From Curtobacterium sp. MCBD17_032 (lineage in GTDB: Bacteria > Actinomycetota > Actinomycetes > Actinomycetales > Microbacteriaceae): a DNA stretch of 64,000 nt. The DNA is taken from assembly GCF_003234855.1 (NCBI RefSeq), contig NZ_QKTO01000015.1, forward strand, positions 1 through 64,000. Reading direction: 5' to 3'. The translations under genes were made by a program, and so were the position numbers. This document shows, piece after piece, positions 8,638 to 17,560 of this stretch. Positions within the stretch are counted from its first letter, which is position 1. The number at the start of each line of letters is the position of its first letter. Below the pieces are notes generated by a model. It saw only the letters and a list, made by a program, of their open reading frames with translations, was not told the origin of the DNA and did not search any database.

Positions 8638-9612
8638 TCAGTACCAGTTGTACGAGACGCTGTGCGCCCAGGCGCCACAGGGCGTGCCGTAGACACCGGT
8701 GATGTAGTTGAGACCCCACGTGATCTGCGTGGCCGGGTTCGTCTGCCAGTCAGCACCGGCGGAGGCCATCTTGCTGCCCGGGAGCGACTGCGGGATGCCG
8801 TACGCACCGCTCGGGTTGTAGGCGTTCACCCGCCAGCCGGACTCCTTGTTCCACAGCGAGACCAGGCAGCTGTACTGGTCGTTGCCCCAGCCGCGGGCGG
8901 CGACCATCTGCTGGGCGATGGCCTGGGCGCTGCCCGGGTCCGGCGTGGCCGCGGTCGCAGCCAGGGGCGTGCTCGCAGCCGGCTGCGCGGCATCCTCGGC
9001 GTCATCGGTCGACGCGGTCTCGGTCGCACCCGGCGTCGCGCTCGCGGAGGGGGTGGGAACCGGCTTCGGCTTCGGCGCGGGCTTGACGATGGCGAAGCCG
9101 TCGCGGGCGGCGTCGAAGTCACCGTAGGTGCCGTGCGCGGAGAACTGCTGCGGCGTCGTGATCGGCGCCGGGGCGAGCACCGGCGCTGCCGTGGCCGCGT
9201 CGGTCTGCATCGGGTTGAACAGCGAGCCGCCGACGAAGGCCGACACGGCGAGGAACGACATCGCCGGGATCGTCGAGCGCTGGCGCACGAAGCCGTTGAA
9301 CGACCGCGGGGCCGACGGCTTCGTCGGCGCGAGTGAGCGAGCGCGGGACCGGCGGACGATCCGGGCGGCGGGCGCCGGCGCAGCGGCCGCATGCACGGCC
9401 CGGGCGTCGGACACGCGGTTCGCGGCGACGGACACCGGGGCGATGGCCGACGTGGAGCGCGGCTGGGACTGCTGATCCGGGGTGGGACGGACGACCGGGG
9501 TCTCCGCCGTGCGGGTTCGGTTCTTCGCCGCTCGTCGCTCGCTGACGATCACGTGATCGTGCAGTTCGCGGTTCGCGCGGTCGGATCGAGTGTCTGCCGT
9601 GTGCCTGCCCAT
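8638..9612 (-). CDS. Secreted transglycosylase-like (lysozyme-fold) protein
   Basis: 324 residues from the ATG at 9612. A basic N-terminal region (~1-110) precedes one hydrophobic segment (IPAMSFLAVSAFVGGSL) that probably acts as signal or anchor, then a Pro/Thr/Ala linker, then a C-terminal domain of ~75 residues with CLVSLWNKESGWRVNAYNPS and GAYGIPQSLPGSKM. This is the small lysozyme-like module of actinobacterial cell-wall hydrolases, with the likely catalytic Glu in NKESGW. Two cysteines in the domain may form a disulfide. A TATCCT element at 9623-9628 lies ten bases before the start. The ~110-residue positively charged tail before the membrane segment is unusually long for a signal peptide. 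Confidence 0.85.
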   Translation of the reverse strand: MGRHTADTRSDRANRELHDHVIVSERRAAKNRTRTAETPVVRPTPDQQSQPRSTSAIAPVSVAANRVSDARAVHAAAAPAPAARIVRRSRARSLAPTKPSAPRSFNGFVRQRSTIPAMSFLAVSAFVGGSLFNPMQTDAATAAPVLAPAPITTPQQFSAHGTYGDFDAARDGFAIVKPAPKPKPVPTPSASATPGATETASTDDAEDAAQPAASTPLAATAATPDPGSAQAIAQQMVAARGWGNDQYSCLVSLWNKESGWRVNAYNPSGAYGIPQSLPGSKMASAGADWQTNPATQITWGLNYITGVYGTPCGAWAHSVSYNWY

Positions 9613-9712
9613 GAGTTCGTCCAGGATAACGGAACGATCACGGAAAGCGAAGCACCACGCGCGGGAGATTCCGCGAAGCGTCGGTCGCACTCCCCGCGAC
9701 CCGGTGCGGTGG

Positions 9713-10261
9713 TCAGCGCACGGCGAGCATGACCTCGACGACCGCGTCGAGCAGGGCGTCCACCTGGGCCTCGCGGTAGCCGCCGTGTTTCGGGCGGAAG
9801 ACGACGGACCGGACCTCGGTGAGGCTCAACGGCTTGCCGTCCTTGAAGTAGCCGTGCAGTCGGTGGGAGAACGCGTCGACGTCCTTCGGGTGGTAGCCGG
9901 TCGTCAGGAAGCTCACGCGGTGGAACCGCTGCCCGTCGGGGCGTCCGAGTCGGGCGACGACATCGGATGCCTTGCCACGGGCCTCCGCGTACCAGGCCTT
10001 CTGGCCGATGTCGGCGATCTCACGCTCCCGCTCTCGTGCTGCGAAGGCGTCCTCGAGCCGTTCCAGCGCGGCGTCGACGTGCTGGGTCGAGTAGCCGCCC
10101 TTCTTCATCGAGAAGGCGGTGGCGCGGATCTTGGCGGCCTCGATCCCCGGGGCGCTGTCGTTGGCGGTGTAGGCCCGCCGAGCGTCCTCGAGGAAACGCT
10201 CGACCTCGTCGGCGTCGTAGCCGAGGACCGATCGGGGGGCAGTCGGGAACGTCGAAGGCAC
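9713..10261 (-). CDS. Protein made of four DivIVA-type motifs
   Basis: 182 residues from a GTG at 10261. Four short segments repeat the pattern GY-x(3,4)-VD-x-x-L: LGYDADEVERFL, GGYSTQHVDAAL, TGYHPKDVDAFS and GGYREAQVDALL. This is the signature of DivIVA N-termini, usually present once before a coiled coil; here there is no long coiled coil and the motif itself is repeated. Such DivIVA-domain repeat proteins are annotated in actinobacteria without known function. It may bind membrane or other DivIVA proteins. It lies 56 bases downstream of... the same-strand region ends at cdsA, whose stop is just upstream of it on the complementary reading order; cdsA is at 10318-11310, so it could be co-transcribed after cdsA. 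Confidence 0.82.
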   Translation of the reverse strand: MPSTFPTAPRSVLGYDADEVERFLEDARRAYTANDSAPGIEAAKIRATAFSMKKGGYSTQHVDAALERLEDAFAAREREREIADIGQKAWYAEARGKASDVVARLGRPDGQRFHRVSFLTTGYHPKDVDAFSHRLHGYFKDGKPLSLTEVRSVVFRPKHGGYREAQVDALLDAVVEVMLAVR

Positions 10262-10317
10262 GGCGCCATTGTGCCAGTTGCGTGTCGGTGCACTCCCTGG
10301 ACGCGCGGTGGCGCAGG

Positions 10318-11310
10318 TCAGCGCACGATGACGAGGTACATCAGGTACGCGATCGCGGCCGACGGCAGGATGCTGTCGATGCGGTCGAGCAGGCCGCCGT
10401 GCCCGGGCAGGAACGAGGAGATGTCCTTGATCCCGAGGTCCCGCTTGATCATCGACTCGGTCAGGTCGCCGAGCGTCGCCGACCCCGAGATGAGCACGCC
10501 GAGGACGATCCCGGTCCACCACGGCAGACCGAGCATGAGCCACGTGACGAGGATGCCGACGACGATGCTCGCCGCGACCGATCCCCCGAAGCCCTCCCAC
10601 GTCTTCTTCGGGCTGATGCGGGGCGCCATCGGGTGCTTGCCGAGGTTGATCCCGGTCGCGTACGCACCGGTGTCCACGGCGACCACCACGAGGATGAACG
10701 CGATCACCCAGCGTTCACCGCGGTCCTGCGCCGACAGGAGCACCACGCACGCGCCGAGCAGGGTCACGTAGGCCTGGACGAACAGGCCGTTCGTCAGGTC
10801 ACGGACGACGTTCTGCACCGACGGCTTCGTGCGGGCGACGGCGACCTCCACGAGGCGCCACACCGAGATGAGCACGATGCCGCCGAGCAGCGTGGACAGC
10901 GCCCAGTCCTGACCGCCGAGGAAGGCGGCCGGGACCGTCCCGACCGCGACCGCCACGCTCGGGATCCTCGGGACGTCGCGGCCCGCGAAGCGCATCGCGC
11001 TCGCCAGTTCGTAGACACCGACACCGAGCAGGAACGCGGCGACGAGCATGAAGACCGGCTTGAACACGAGGAGCGACGCGAGCATGACCACCGCGAACGC
11101 GAGTGCGATCGCGATGGCCGCAGGCAGGTTCCGCCCGGTGCGTGCCGTCAACGCCTCGTTGCGGACACCGAACTCGGCGCGCCGCTGCCGGATCTGCGCC
11201 TCGAAGTCACTCCGGGCCGCCCTCGCACGGGCGTCGAAGTCCTGTCGGAACCCCGTCGTCCGGCGGTCATCTGATGTGGGGCGGTCGCCGCCCTGGTCCG
11301 GGCGGCGCAT
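10318..11310 (-). CDS. cdsA: Phosphatidate cytidylyltransferase CdsA
   Basis: Converts phosphatidate and CTP to CDP-diacylglycerol, the precursor of bacterial phospholipids (inner membrane). 330 residues: an Arg-rich cytoplasmic start, then about eight hydrophobic segments. The family signatures are present: SPKKTWEGFGG and SMIKRDLGIKD followed by PGHGGLLDRIDS. The ATG overlaps the frr stop by one base (TGATG), so it is the last coupled member of the pyrH-frr-cdsA part of the operon. Confidence 0.95.
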   Translation of the reverse strand: MRRPDQGGDRPTSDDRRTTGFRQDFDARARAARSDFEAQIRQRRAEFGVRNEALTARTGRNLPAAIAIALAFAVVMLASLLVFKPVFMLVAAFLLGVGVYELASAMRFAGRDVPRIPSVAVAVGTVPAAFLGGQDWALSTLLGGIVLISVWRLVEVAVARTKPSVQNVVRDLTNGLFVQAYVTLLGACVVLLSAQDRGERWVIAFILVVVAVDTGAYATGINLGKHPMAPRISPKKTWEGFGGSVAASIVVGILVTWLMLGLPWWTGIVLGVLISGSATLGDLTESMIKRDLGIKDISSFLPGHGGLLDRIDSILPSAAIAYLMYLVIVR

Positions 11311-11864
11311 CAGACCTCGAGGAGTTCGGCTTCCTTCTTCTTCAGCGCCTCGTCGATCTGGTCCACGTGCTTCTTCGTCAGCGCGTCGAGCTCCTTGTCG
11401 CTGCGGGCGATGTCGTCGTCGGACACCTCGCCCTTCAGCGCGTCGAGGTCGTCCTTCGCCTTGCGCCGGATGTTGCGGAGGACGACCTTGTGGTCCTCAC
11501 CCTTCCCCTTGACGATCTTCACGAACTCCTTGCGGCGCTCGGCCGACAGCTCGGGGATCGTCACGCGGACGATCTCGCCGTCGTTGGTCGGGCTTGCACC
11601 GAGGTTCGGGAACGTCGCGATCGCACGCTCGATCTCCTTGAGCGCGGACTTGTCGTACGGCGTCACGATGAGCGTCCGGGCCTCCGGCGTCTGGAGCGAG
11701 GCGAGCTGCGCGAGCGGGGTCGGCGAACCGTAGTACTCCACCGGGATCTTCTGGAAGAGCGCGGCGTTGATGCGGCCGGTGCGGACGGTGGCGAAGTCGT
11801 CCTTCGCGACGTCGACGGCCTTCGCCATCTTCTCGGTCGCCTCGGTCATGACGTCACTGATCAC
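11310..11864 (-). CDS. frr: Ribosome recycling factor
   Basis: With EF-G splits the ribosome after termination. 184 residues, the normal length, collinear with Frr over its whole span ([29 protein letters not shown] ... [18 protein letters not shown], split here only for reading). GTG start at 11864 with an AAGGAGAA site about six bases before it. It follows pyrH by 54 bases and overlaps cdsA by one base. Confidence 0.97.
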   Translation of the reverse strand: MISDVMTEATEKMAKAVDVAKDDFATVRTGRINAALFQKIPVEYYGSPTPLAQLASLQTPEARTLIVTPYDKSALKEIERAIATFPNLGASPTNDGEIVRVTIPELSAERRKEFVKIVKGKGEDHKVVLRNIRRKAKDDLDALKGEVSDDDIARSDKELDALTKKHVDQIDEALKKKEAELLEV

Positions 11865-11918
11865 GGTGGTTCTCCTTCGGTACGGGTCGAGTCTAGTCAG
11901 TCGGCGGTCGCGCGCCGG

Positions 11919-12638
11919 TCAGTTGCTCACGACGGTGCCGATGCGCTCGCCCTGGATGGCGGCGCTGACGTTCCCGGCGCCCTCCATGCCGAAGACGTGC
12001 ATCGGCATGCCGTTGTCCATGCAGAGCGAGAACGCGGTGGCGTCGACGACCTTGAGGCCCTTGAGCAGCGCGTCCTGGTACGTGACGTGGTGCAGCTTCT
12101 CGGCGGTCGGGTCCTTCTTCGGGTCGGCGGAGTACACGCCGTCCACGCCGTTCTTCGCGACGAGGACCTCGTCGGCGCCGATCTCCAGCGCACGCTGGGC
12201 GGCGACGGTGTCGGTCGAGAAGTAGGGCAGGCCGGCGCCCGCTCCGAAGATGACGACCCGTCCCTTCTCCAGGTGCCGCTCGGCGCGACGCGGGATGTAC
12301 TGCTCCGCGACCTGGGTCATGCTGATCGCCGACTGCACGCGGGTGGCGGCACCGGCCTGCTCGAGGAAGTCCTGGAGAGCGAGGGCGTTCATGACGGTGC
12401 CGAGCATGCCCATGTAGTCCGCCCGGCCGCGGTCCATGCCCCGCTGCGACAGTTCGGCACCGCGGAAGAAGTTCCCGCCACCGACGACCACCGCGACCTC
12501 GACCTCGCGGGCGGCGCTCGCGATCTCCTTCGCGATGGTGCTGATGACATCGGGGTTCACGCCCAGGGAACCGGCGCCGAACGCCTCTCCGGAGAGCTTC
12601 AGCAGGACCCGTCGGCGTCCGGTCTTCTCGTCGGTCAT
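11919..12638 (-). CDS. pyrH: UMP kinase
   Basis: Phosphorylates UMP to UDP with ATP; amino-acid-kinase fold, hexameric in bacteria. 239 residues with [12 protein letters not shown] at the nucleotide site, [10 protein letters not shown], and the acceptor-site region [20 protein letters not shown]. It sits between tsf and frr as in most bacteria. A strong hairpin (12701-12734) separates it from tsf, so it may be expressed by read-through or from a promoter in the 106-base gap. Confidence 0.97.
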   Translation of the reverse strand: MTDEKTGRRRVLLKLSGEAFGAGSLGVNPDVISTIAKEIASAAREVEVAVVVGGGNFFRGAELSQRGMDRGRADYMGMLGTVMNALALQDFLEQAGAATRVQSAISMTQVAEQYIPRRAERHLEKGRVVIFGAGAGLPYFSTDTVAAQRALEIGADEVLVAKNGVDGVYSADPKKDPTAEKLHHVTYQDALLKGLKVVDATAFSLCMDNGMPMHVFGMEGAGNVSAAIQGERIGTVVSN

Positions 12639-12700
12639 GTGTCAGGCACCCTTCGTCGTGGTCTCGTGGAAATGTACTCGGTGCGCCGGGGCGCACGACA

Positions 12701-12734
12701 ACGGGGCCAGGAACCGGTTGGTTCCTGGCCCCGT
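12701..12734 (-). terminator. Perfect hairpin between tsf and pyrH
   Basis: Perfect 15-bp stem (12701-12715 with 12720-12734), loop GGTT. It lies ten bases after the tsf stop. There is no long U run, as is common for GC-rich actinobacterial terminators. Because pyrH follows on the same strand it may act as an attenuator. Confidence 0.75.
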
Positions 12735-12744
12735 CATGGGTTCG

Positions 12745-13572
12745 TTACGCGCCGACCTTGACGCGGGCGAAGCCCTGGATCGTGATGCCGGCGTTCTCGG
12801 CGGCCTTCGCGACGGAGATCTTGTTGTCCTTCGCGTAGTCCTGGTCGAGGAGCGAGATGCCCTTGATGAAGGCGTTGACGCGACCCTCGACGATCTTCGG
12901 GAGGGCGGCCTCCGGCTTGCCCTCCTCGCGCGTGATCGCCTCGACCGTGGCGCGCTCCTTCTCGATCGCGTCGGCCGGGACCTCGTCGCGCGTGAGGTAC
13001 GACGGGTTCGCGAACGCGACGTGCTGCGCGATCGAACGAGCCTCGGCGGCGTTGTCACCCTCGTAGGCGACGACGACGGCGATCTGCGGCGGCAGGTCCT
13101 GGCTCGTCTTGTGCAGGTAGATCTCGAAGGCCGAGCCCTCGACACGGCGGACCGTGCGGACCTCGAGCTTTTCGCCGAGCGCGGCGGCGCTCTCGTTGAC
13201 GACCTCGAGGACGGTCTTGCCGTCGAGCGGGGCCGCGTTCGCCGACGCGACGTCGGTGGCGCCGGCGGCGGCGACCGCACCGAGCACCTTGTCGGCGAGG
13301 GTCGTGAACTTCTCGTTCTTCGCGACGAAGTCGGTCTCGCTGGCGAGCTCGACGACGGTGGCGGCACCGTTGTCGGACGACGCCACGACGACACCCTCGG
13401 AGGTGGCGCGGTCGTCGCGCTTGGCGACGGCCTTCGCGCCCTTGATGCGGAGCAGTTCGACGGCCTTGTCGTAGTCGCCGTCAGCCTCGACGAGGGCGTT
13501 CTTGGCGTCCATCATGCCGGCGCCGAGGTCCTCGCGGAGCTTCTTCACGTCCTGTGCGGTGAAGTTTGCCAT
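12745..13572 (-). CDS. tsf: Elongation factor Ts
   Basis: Nucleotide-exchange factor for EF-Tu. 275 residues, typical length, beginning ANFTAQDVKKLREDLGAGM (the UBA-like N-domain with DAKNALVEADGD), then the TDFVAKNEKF core signature. ATG at 13572 preceded by AAAGGA. It follows rpsB after a strong hairpin. Confidence 0.97.
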   Translation of the reverse strand: MANFTAQDVKKLREDLGAGMMDAKNALVEADGDYDKAVELLRIKGAKAVAKRDDRATSEGVVVASSDNGAATVVELASETDFVAKNEKFTTLADKVLGAVAAAGATDVASANAAPLDGKTVLEVVNESAAALGEKLEVRTVRRVEGSAFEIYLHKTSQDLPPQIAVVVAYEGDNAAEARSIAQHVAFANPSYLTRDEVPADAIEKERATVEAITREEGKPEAALPKIVEGRVNAFIKGISLLDQDYAKDNKISVAKAAENAGITIQGFARVKVGA

Positions 13573-13622
13573 TGACAGGCGTCCTTTCTGGGCTATGCGT
13601 GTGTGGAGAATGTGGGGTGAGA

Positions 13623-13658
13623 CAGGGGCGCCGGACCGGTGTCGGTCCGGCGCCCCTG
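13623..13658 (-). terminator. Perfect hairpin between rpsB and tsf
   Basis: 15-bp perfect stem (13623-13637 with 13644-13658), six-base loop GGTGTC, starting four bases after the rpsB stop. A terminator here would lower tsf relative to rpsB; attenuation between these two genes is known in other bacteria, here it is inferred from structure. Confidence 0.75.
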
Positions 13659-13662
13659 GGAA

Positions 13663-14589
13663 TCACTCGGCGGGAGTCGTCTCCGCGGCCTTCTCGGCCT
13701 CGGCCGTCGGCTCGGCGTTCTTGTCGGCGTCGGCGATCGGCTCGCCGATCTCCTTCGCGGCGACCTGGGCGTCAGCGTCGTTCTCGGCGACCGTCGCACC
13801 CTCGGGGGCGGCGTCGGCGGCCGGCGTCGCGCTGTCGCCACCGAGGAGCTCCTGCTCCCACTCGGCGAGCGGCTCGGCGGCCGCGTCGTCGTCGCCACCG
13901 TTGTGACGGGTCTTCAGACCCTCGGCCGCGGCGTCGGCGACGATGCGGGTGAGGAGACCGACGGAGCGGATCGCGTCGTCGTTGCCCGGGATCGGGTAGG
14001 TGATCTCGTCCGGGTCGCAGTTGGTGTCGAGGATGCCGATGATCGGGATCCCGAGCTTCTGCGCCTCGTCGACGGCGAGGTGCTCCTTCTTGGTGTCGAC
14101 GATCCAGAGCGCGCTCGGGGTCCGCGTCAGGTTGCGGATACCACCGAGGGTCTTGTGGAGCTTGTCCAGCTCGCGCTTCTTGATGAGGAGCTCCTTCTTG
14201 GTGAAGCCCTTCGTCGTGTCGTCGAAGTCGATCTCCTCGAGCTCCTTCATGCGCGCGAGGCGCTTGGAGACCGTCTGGAAGTTCGTGAGCAGACCGCCGA
14301 GCCAACGCTGGTTGACGTACGGCTGGCCGACACGGGTCGCCTGCTCGGCGATCGAGCCCTGCGCCTGCTTCTTCGTGCCCACGAAGAGGATCGTGCCGCC
14401 GTGCGCGACCGTCTCCTTGACGAAGTCGTACGCACGGTCGATGAACGCCAGCGACTGCTGCAGGTCGATGATGTGGATGCCCGAGCGCTCGGCGAGGATG
14501 AAGCGCTTCACCTTCGGGTTCCACCGACGGGTCTGGTGTCCGAAGTGGACGCCGCTGTCGAGCAGCTGGCGGATGGTGACGACGGCCAT
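13663..14589 (-). CDS. rpsB: 30S ribosomal protein S2
   Basis: 308 residues. The first ~235 match S2 throughout ([50 protein letters not shown]). The rest is an acidic Ala/Glu tail that many actinobacterial S2 proteins carry in varying length. The ATG at 14589 has one of the best ribosome sites of the window (AAGGAGGGA, five bases before it). It heads the rpsB-tsf-pyrH-frr-cdsA operon. Confidence 0.97.
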   Translation of the reverse strand: MAVVTIRQLLDSGVHFGHQTRRWNPKVKRFILAERSGIHIIDLQQSLAFIDRAYDFVKETVAHGGTILFVGTKKQAQGSIAEQATRVGQPYVNQRWLGGLLTNFQTVSKRLARMKELEEIDFDDTTKGFTKKELLIKKRELDKLHKTLGGIRNLTRTPSALWIVDTKKEHLAVDEAQKLGIPIIGILDTNCDPDEITYPIPGNDDAIRSVGLLTRIVADAAAEGLKTRHNGGDDDAAAEPLAEWEQELLGGDSATPAADAAPEGATVAENDADAQVAAKEIGEPIADADKNAEPTAEAEKAAETTPAE

Positions 14590-14798
14590 GCCGTCCCTCC
14601 TTGTTCTCGGCGCACAGCGGTTCGGCCGTGCGCACGGTTGCGGTTGTGTCGGTCACGACCGGTGGTCGTGGCCCCTGGTGCCCAGCCCCGTGACCGCCCG
14701 CTCGTGAGGGCGGGACCGATGGCCGCGGGACGTGCCGGAGGCCGGCACTGGTGGACACGCGAAGTCAGCGCGACCAGCGCGCTGCTGCGGCAATGCTA
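14590..14798 (-). promoter_or_regulatory. rpsB promoter and leader
   Basis: About 200 bases without a gene before rpsB. A TAGCAT element (14793-14798) just after hairpin F is the best -10, giving an untranslated leader of roughly 195 bases. Such a long leader on a ribosomal operon suggests control by S2 or another factor, but I could not fold it and no known motif was recognised. Confidence 0.4.
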
Positions 14799-14805
14799 AC
14801 AGAAC

Positions 14806-14853
14806 GGAGGCCCGGACCACGTGACCGGTGCGGGTCACGTGGTCCGGGCCTCC
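14806..14853. terminator. Long hairpin, copy F of the GGGAGGCC family
   Basis: Perfect 21-bp stem (14806-14826 with 14833-14853), loop GGTGCG. Lies 13 bases after the stop of the sugar-transporter gene and before the rpsB promoter. Its base carries the family core GGAGGCCCGG; unlike the other copies the genes on both sides run in the same direction. Confidence 0.8.
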
Positions 14854-14866
14854 AGGCCGGCGTCGG

Positions 14867-16303
14867 CTACGCCTTGACGGTGTCGTCCTCGGCCGAGATG
14901 CCCATCTCCTCGAGGGAGCGGCCCTTGGTCTCCGGGATCTTCGCGATGACGAAGAACAGCGACAGCAGCGCGAAGAGCGCGTAGATGCCGTACGTGACCG
15001 TCAGGTTGAAGCCGGACAGCACCGGGAACGAGATCGTGACGATGAAGTTCGCGATCCAGTTCGCCGCCGAGCCGACACCGAGCGCGGTCGCGCGGATGCG
15101 GTTCGGGAACATCTCGCCGAGCAGCACCCACATGAGCGGGCCCCAGGTCGCGCCGAAGGAGACGACGAACAGGTTGGCGAAGACGAGGGCGATGATGCCC
15201 CATGCCCCCGGCAGCGAGGGCTCACCGTCGACGATGCGCGCCTGCGAGAACGCGATGGCGACCATCGTCAGCGAGACGAACATGCCCGCGGAGCCGGCGA
15301 CCAGCAGGGGCTTCCGGCCGACCTTGTCGACGAGGAAGATCGCGATGAACGTGACCGCGACGTTGACGACCGAGGTGATGGTGGAGATGAGGAACGAGTC
15401 CTCCTCCTTGAAGCCGACGGCCTGCCAGAGGGTCGTCGAGTAGTAGAAGATGACGTTGATGCCGACGAACTGCTGCAGCACGGCGAGGATGATGCCGACC
15501 CAGACGATGGGCTGCAGGCCGAAGCGGTTGCCCCGGATCGAGCCCTTCTTCTCGTTGGCTTCCTTCTTGATGCCGTCCTGGATCTCCTCCAGGCTCGTGT
15601 TCACGGTGTCACGGGGCACGATCTTGCCCATGACCTCGCGCGCGTCGTCCGCCCGGCCCTTGGTGAGCAGGTAGCGGGGCGACTCCGGCAGCGTGATCGC
15701 GAGGACGCCGTAGACGACCGACGGGACCACACCGACCAGGAACATCCAGCGCCATGCCGGCAGGCCGAGGACGACCTCGGACGCGCCGCCCGCCGTGACC
15801 GCGAAGAACTGGTCGGAGAGCAGGGCGGCGAAGATGCCGAGCGTGATGGCGAGCTGCTGGAAGGACGCGAGGCGCCCACGGATCGCCTTCGGGGACACCT
15901 CGGAGATGTAGGCGGGTGCGATCACCGACGCGGTGCCGATGCCGAGACCGCCGACGAGGCGCCAGATGACGAAGTCCCACGTGGCGAAGGCGAACCCGGA
16001 GCCGATCGAGGAGACGAAGAAGAGCACGGCGGCCCAGAACATGATCCGCGTGCGGCCGAACCGGTCAGCGAGCCGTCCGGCGAAGTAGGCACCGAAGGCG
16101 CAGCCGATGAGGGCGGACGCGACGGCGAAGCCGCTGGCTCCGTCGGAGAGGTCGAACTCGCCCTTGATCGCGTCGACGGCGCCGTTGATCACGGACGAGT
16201 CGAAGCCGAAGAGGAAGCCACCGACCGCCGCCGCGACGGCGAACAGCGTGACCTTCCCCTTGAACGCACGGTCCTCGCCGTGCTCGGTGGTCCTGGTCGA
16301 CAC
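14867..16303 (-). CDS. Sugar porter of the major facilitator superfamily
   Basis: 478 residues, twelve hydrophobic segments. Sugar-porter signatures: GFLFGFDSSVINGA in helix 1, RLADRFGRTR in the first inner loop, PESPRYL in the middle, DKVGRKPLL in the second half and PETKGRSLEEM at the C-terminus. The family moves hexoses or related sugars, usually with protons; the sugar cannot be read. GTG start at 16303 is fixed by AGGAG seven bases upstream and gives a short cytoplasmic N-terminus. It is divergent from the M23 gene. Confidence 0.93.
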   Translation of the reverse strand: MSTRTTEHGEDRAFKGKVTLFAVAAAVGGFLFGFDSSVINGAVDAIKGEFDLSDGASGFAVASALIGCAFGAYFAGRLADRFGRTRIMFWAAVLFFVSSIGSGFAFATWDFVIWRLVGGLGIGTASVIAPAYISEVSPKAIRGRLASFQQLAITLGIFAALLSDQFFAVTAGGASEVVLGLPAWRWMFLVGVVPSVVYGVLAITLPESPRYLLTKGRADDAREVMGKIVPRDTVNTSLEEIQDGIKKEANEKKGSIRGNRFGLQPIVWVGIILAVLQQFVGINVIFYYSTTLWQAVGFKEEDSFLISTITSVVNVAVTFIAIFLVDKVGRKPLLVAGSAGMFVSLTMVAIAFSQARIVDGEPSLPGAWGIIALVFANLFVVSFGATWGPLMWVLLGEMFPNRIRATALGVGSAANWIANFIVTISFPVLSGFNLTVTYGIYALFALLSLFFVIAKIPETKGRSLEEMGISAEDDTVKA

Positions 16304-16546
16304 GATGCTCCTGGGTTCCCGCCGCCGTGCCGGGTGGTGCACGGTGCCCCGGTGGTCGGCTGGATCGCCGTCCGAGCGGCGTTGCGGTGTCCGGAGCGGG
16401 CCCGACAGTACCCCTTCGCGAGCGGCTGGGCACATCGGCGGCCGCGCGGAGACCGCTCGTCCACCGGCCGGGAGGCCCCGGGATCCGTCCACAGGAGCGC
16501 TGCAGACCGCCTCGCGGCCGGTCGCGCCCCGGCGACCCTGGGTGGC

Positions 16547-17560
16547 ATGACGAGTGCGACGAGTGGCGGACGCGGGCGGGAGGTGCCGGGCGTGGCGGGG
16601 CGGCCTGCCGGGTGGGGGCAGGCGCACGGTGCGGAGCAGGGTCGGGCGCACGGTGTGGCGTGGGTACGGGCTCGGGCTCGGGCTCGGGCGTGGGGTGTGG
16701 CGCAGGCTCGGGCATGTGGTGCGGCGCAGCGCTGGCCGCGCGCCGTGGCGCAGGGTCGGGCGCGCGCTGCGGCGCTGGGTGTGCGGGCGGGGCTGGTGGC
16801 TTCGTTGGCCGCGGTCGGCATGGTCGGACCGCTCGGATCGGTCGACTCCGCCGCCCCGGGTCCCGCCGCCGGGACGAGCACCCGGTTCGAGGACCGGAGG
16901 TGGGCGGCCGCGTCCCGCCTCGGCGGCACACCCCGCCGGGCCGGCACGTCGACCGGGAGCGACACGCGCGGACGACTCGGCGTGCCCGGCCCGGGTGGTG
17001 TGGTCGGCCTGGCGTCTGCGTCCGGCCGGGCCGGCAAGCCCCGGTCGACGAAGGGGCGGTCTCGGTGGTCCTGGCCGACTCCCCGTCACGTCGTCCAGCG
17101 GCCATGGGAACGCCCGGCGACCGAGTACGGCCCCGGGCACCGGGGCCTCGACGTCGCCGCGGGCCCGGGCACCCCCGTGACGGCTCCCGACGCGGGGACC
17201 GTCACGTTCGCCGGTCCGGTCGGAGGTCGACCGGTCGTCACCATCGACCACGGTGACGGACTCGTGAGCACGCTCGACCCGGTGCGACCGTCGGTCCGGG
17301 AGGGCGACCATGTCGACCGCGGGAGATCGATCGGAGTCGTCACGTCGGGGCACTGCCCGGCCGCGACGCCGTGTCTGCACCTCGGCGCGCGGGTGGACGG
17401 CAGCTACGTCGATCCGCTCCCGTTGCTGCCGCCCCCGGCATGGCCGGTCCTGCTGCCGGAGGACGCGCTGACCGTCGGCGTCGGGGCGGGTACCGGTCAG
17501 GCGCGGGGATGCGCCGTCCGGTACACCTCGCGCAACCGCGCGGACGAGACGTGTGTGTAG
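16547..17560 (+). CDS. M23 (LytM-type) peptidase-domain protein
   Basis: 337 residues from the ATG at 16547. The C-terminal half is an M23 fold: HRGLDVAAGPGTPVTAPDAG (zinc ligands H and D of HxxxD) and CLHLGARVDG (HLG in place of the usual HxH; so one metal or catalytic His may be missing and activity is uncertain). The first ~85 residues are a low-complexity Ala/Arg/Gly tract, then a hydrophobic segment (AGLVASLAAVGMVGPLG) that looks like a signal. The real start may be nearer that segment. Its 3' end overlaps the 3' end of xerC by 64 bases on the other strand. Probably exported and acting on, or sensing, the cell wall. Confidence 0.78.
   Translation: MTSATSGGRGREVPGVAGRPAGWGQAHGAEQGRAHGVAWVRARARARAWGVAQARACGAAQRWPRAVAQGRARAAALGVRAGLVASLAAVGMVGPLGSVDSAAPGPAAGTSTRFEDRRWAAASRLGGTPRRAGTSTGSDTRGRLGVPGPGGVVGLASASGRAGKPRSTKGRSRWSWPTPRHVVQRPWERPATEYGPGHRGLDVAAGPGTPVTAPDAGTVTFAGPVGGRPVVTIDHGDGLVSTLDPVRPSVREGDHVDRGRSIGVVTSGHCPAATPCLHLGARVDGSYVDPLPLLPPPAWPVLLPEDALTVGVGAGTGQARGCAVRYTSRNRADETCV
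16600..16790 (+). repeat. Degenerate G-rich tandem repeat in the M23 gene
   Basis: Imperfect units built on GGCGCAGGCTCGGGC and GGCTCGGGCTCGGGC run through the 5' part of the gene. They encode the Ala/Arg/Gly tract. Such tracts change length easily and cast doubt on the annotated start. Confidence 0.55.

Noticed and set aside
5565-8807. Minus-strand frame of 1080 codons opposite the coiled-coil gene
   Set aside because: Composition shadow; the plus strand has ribosome site, DivIVA motif and heptads.
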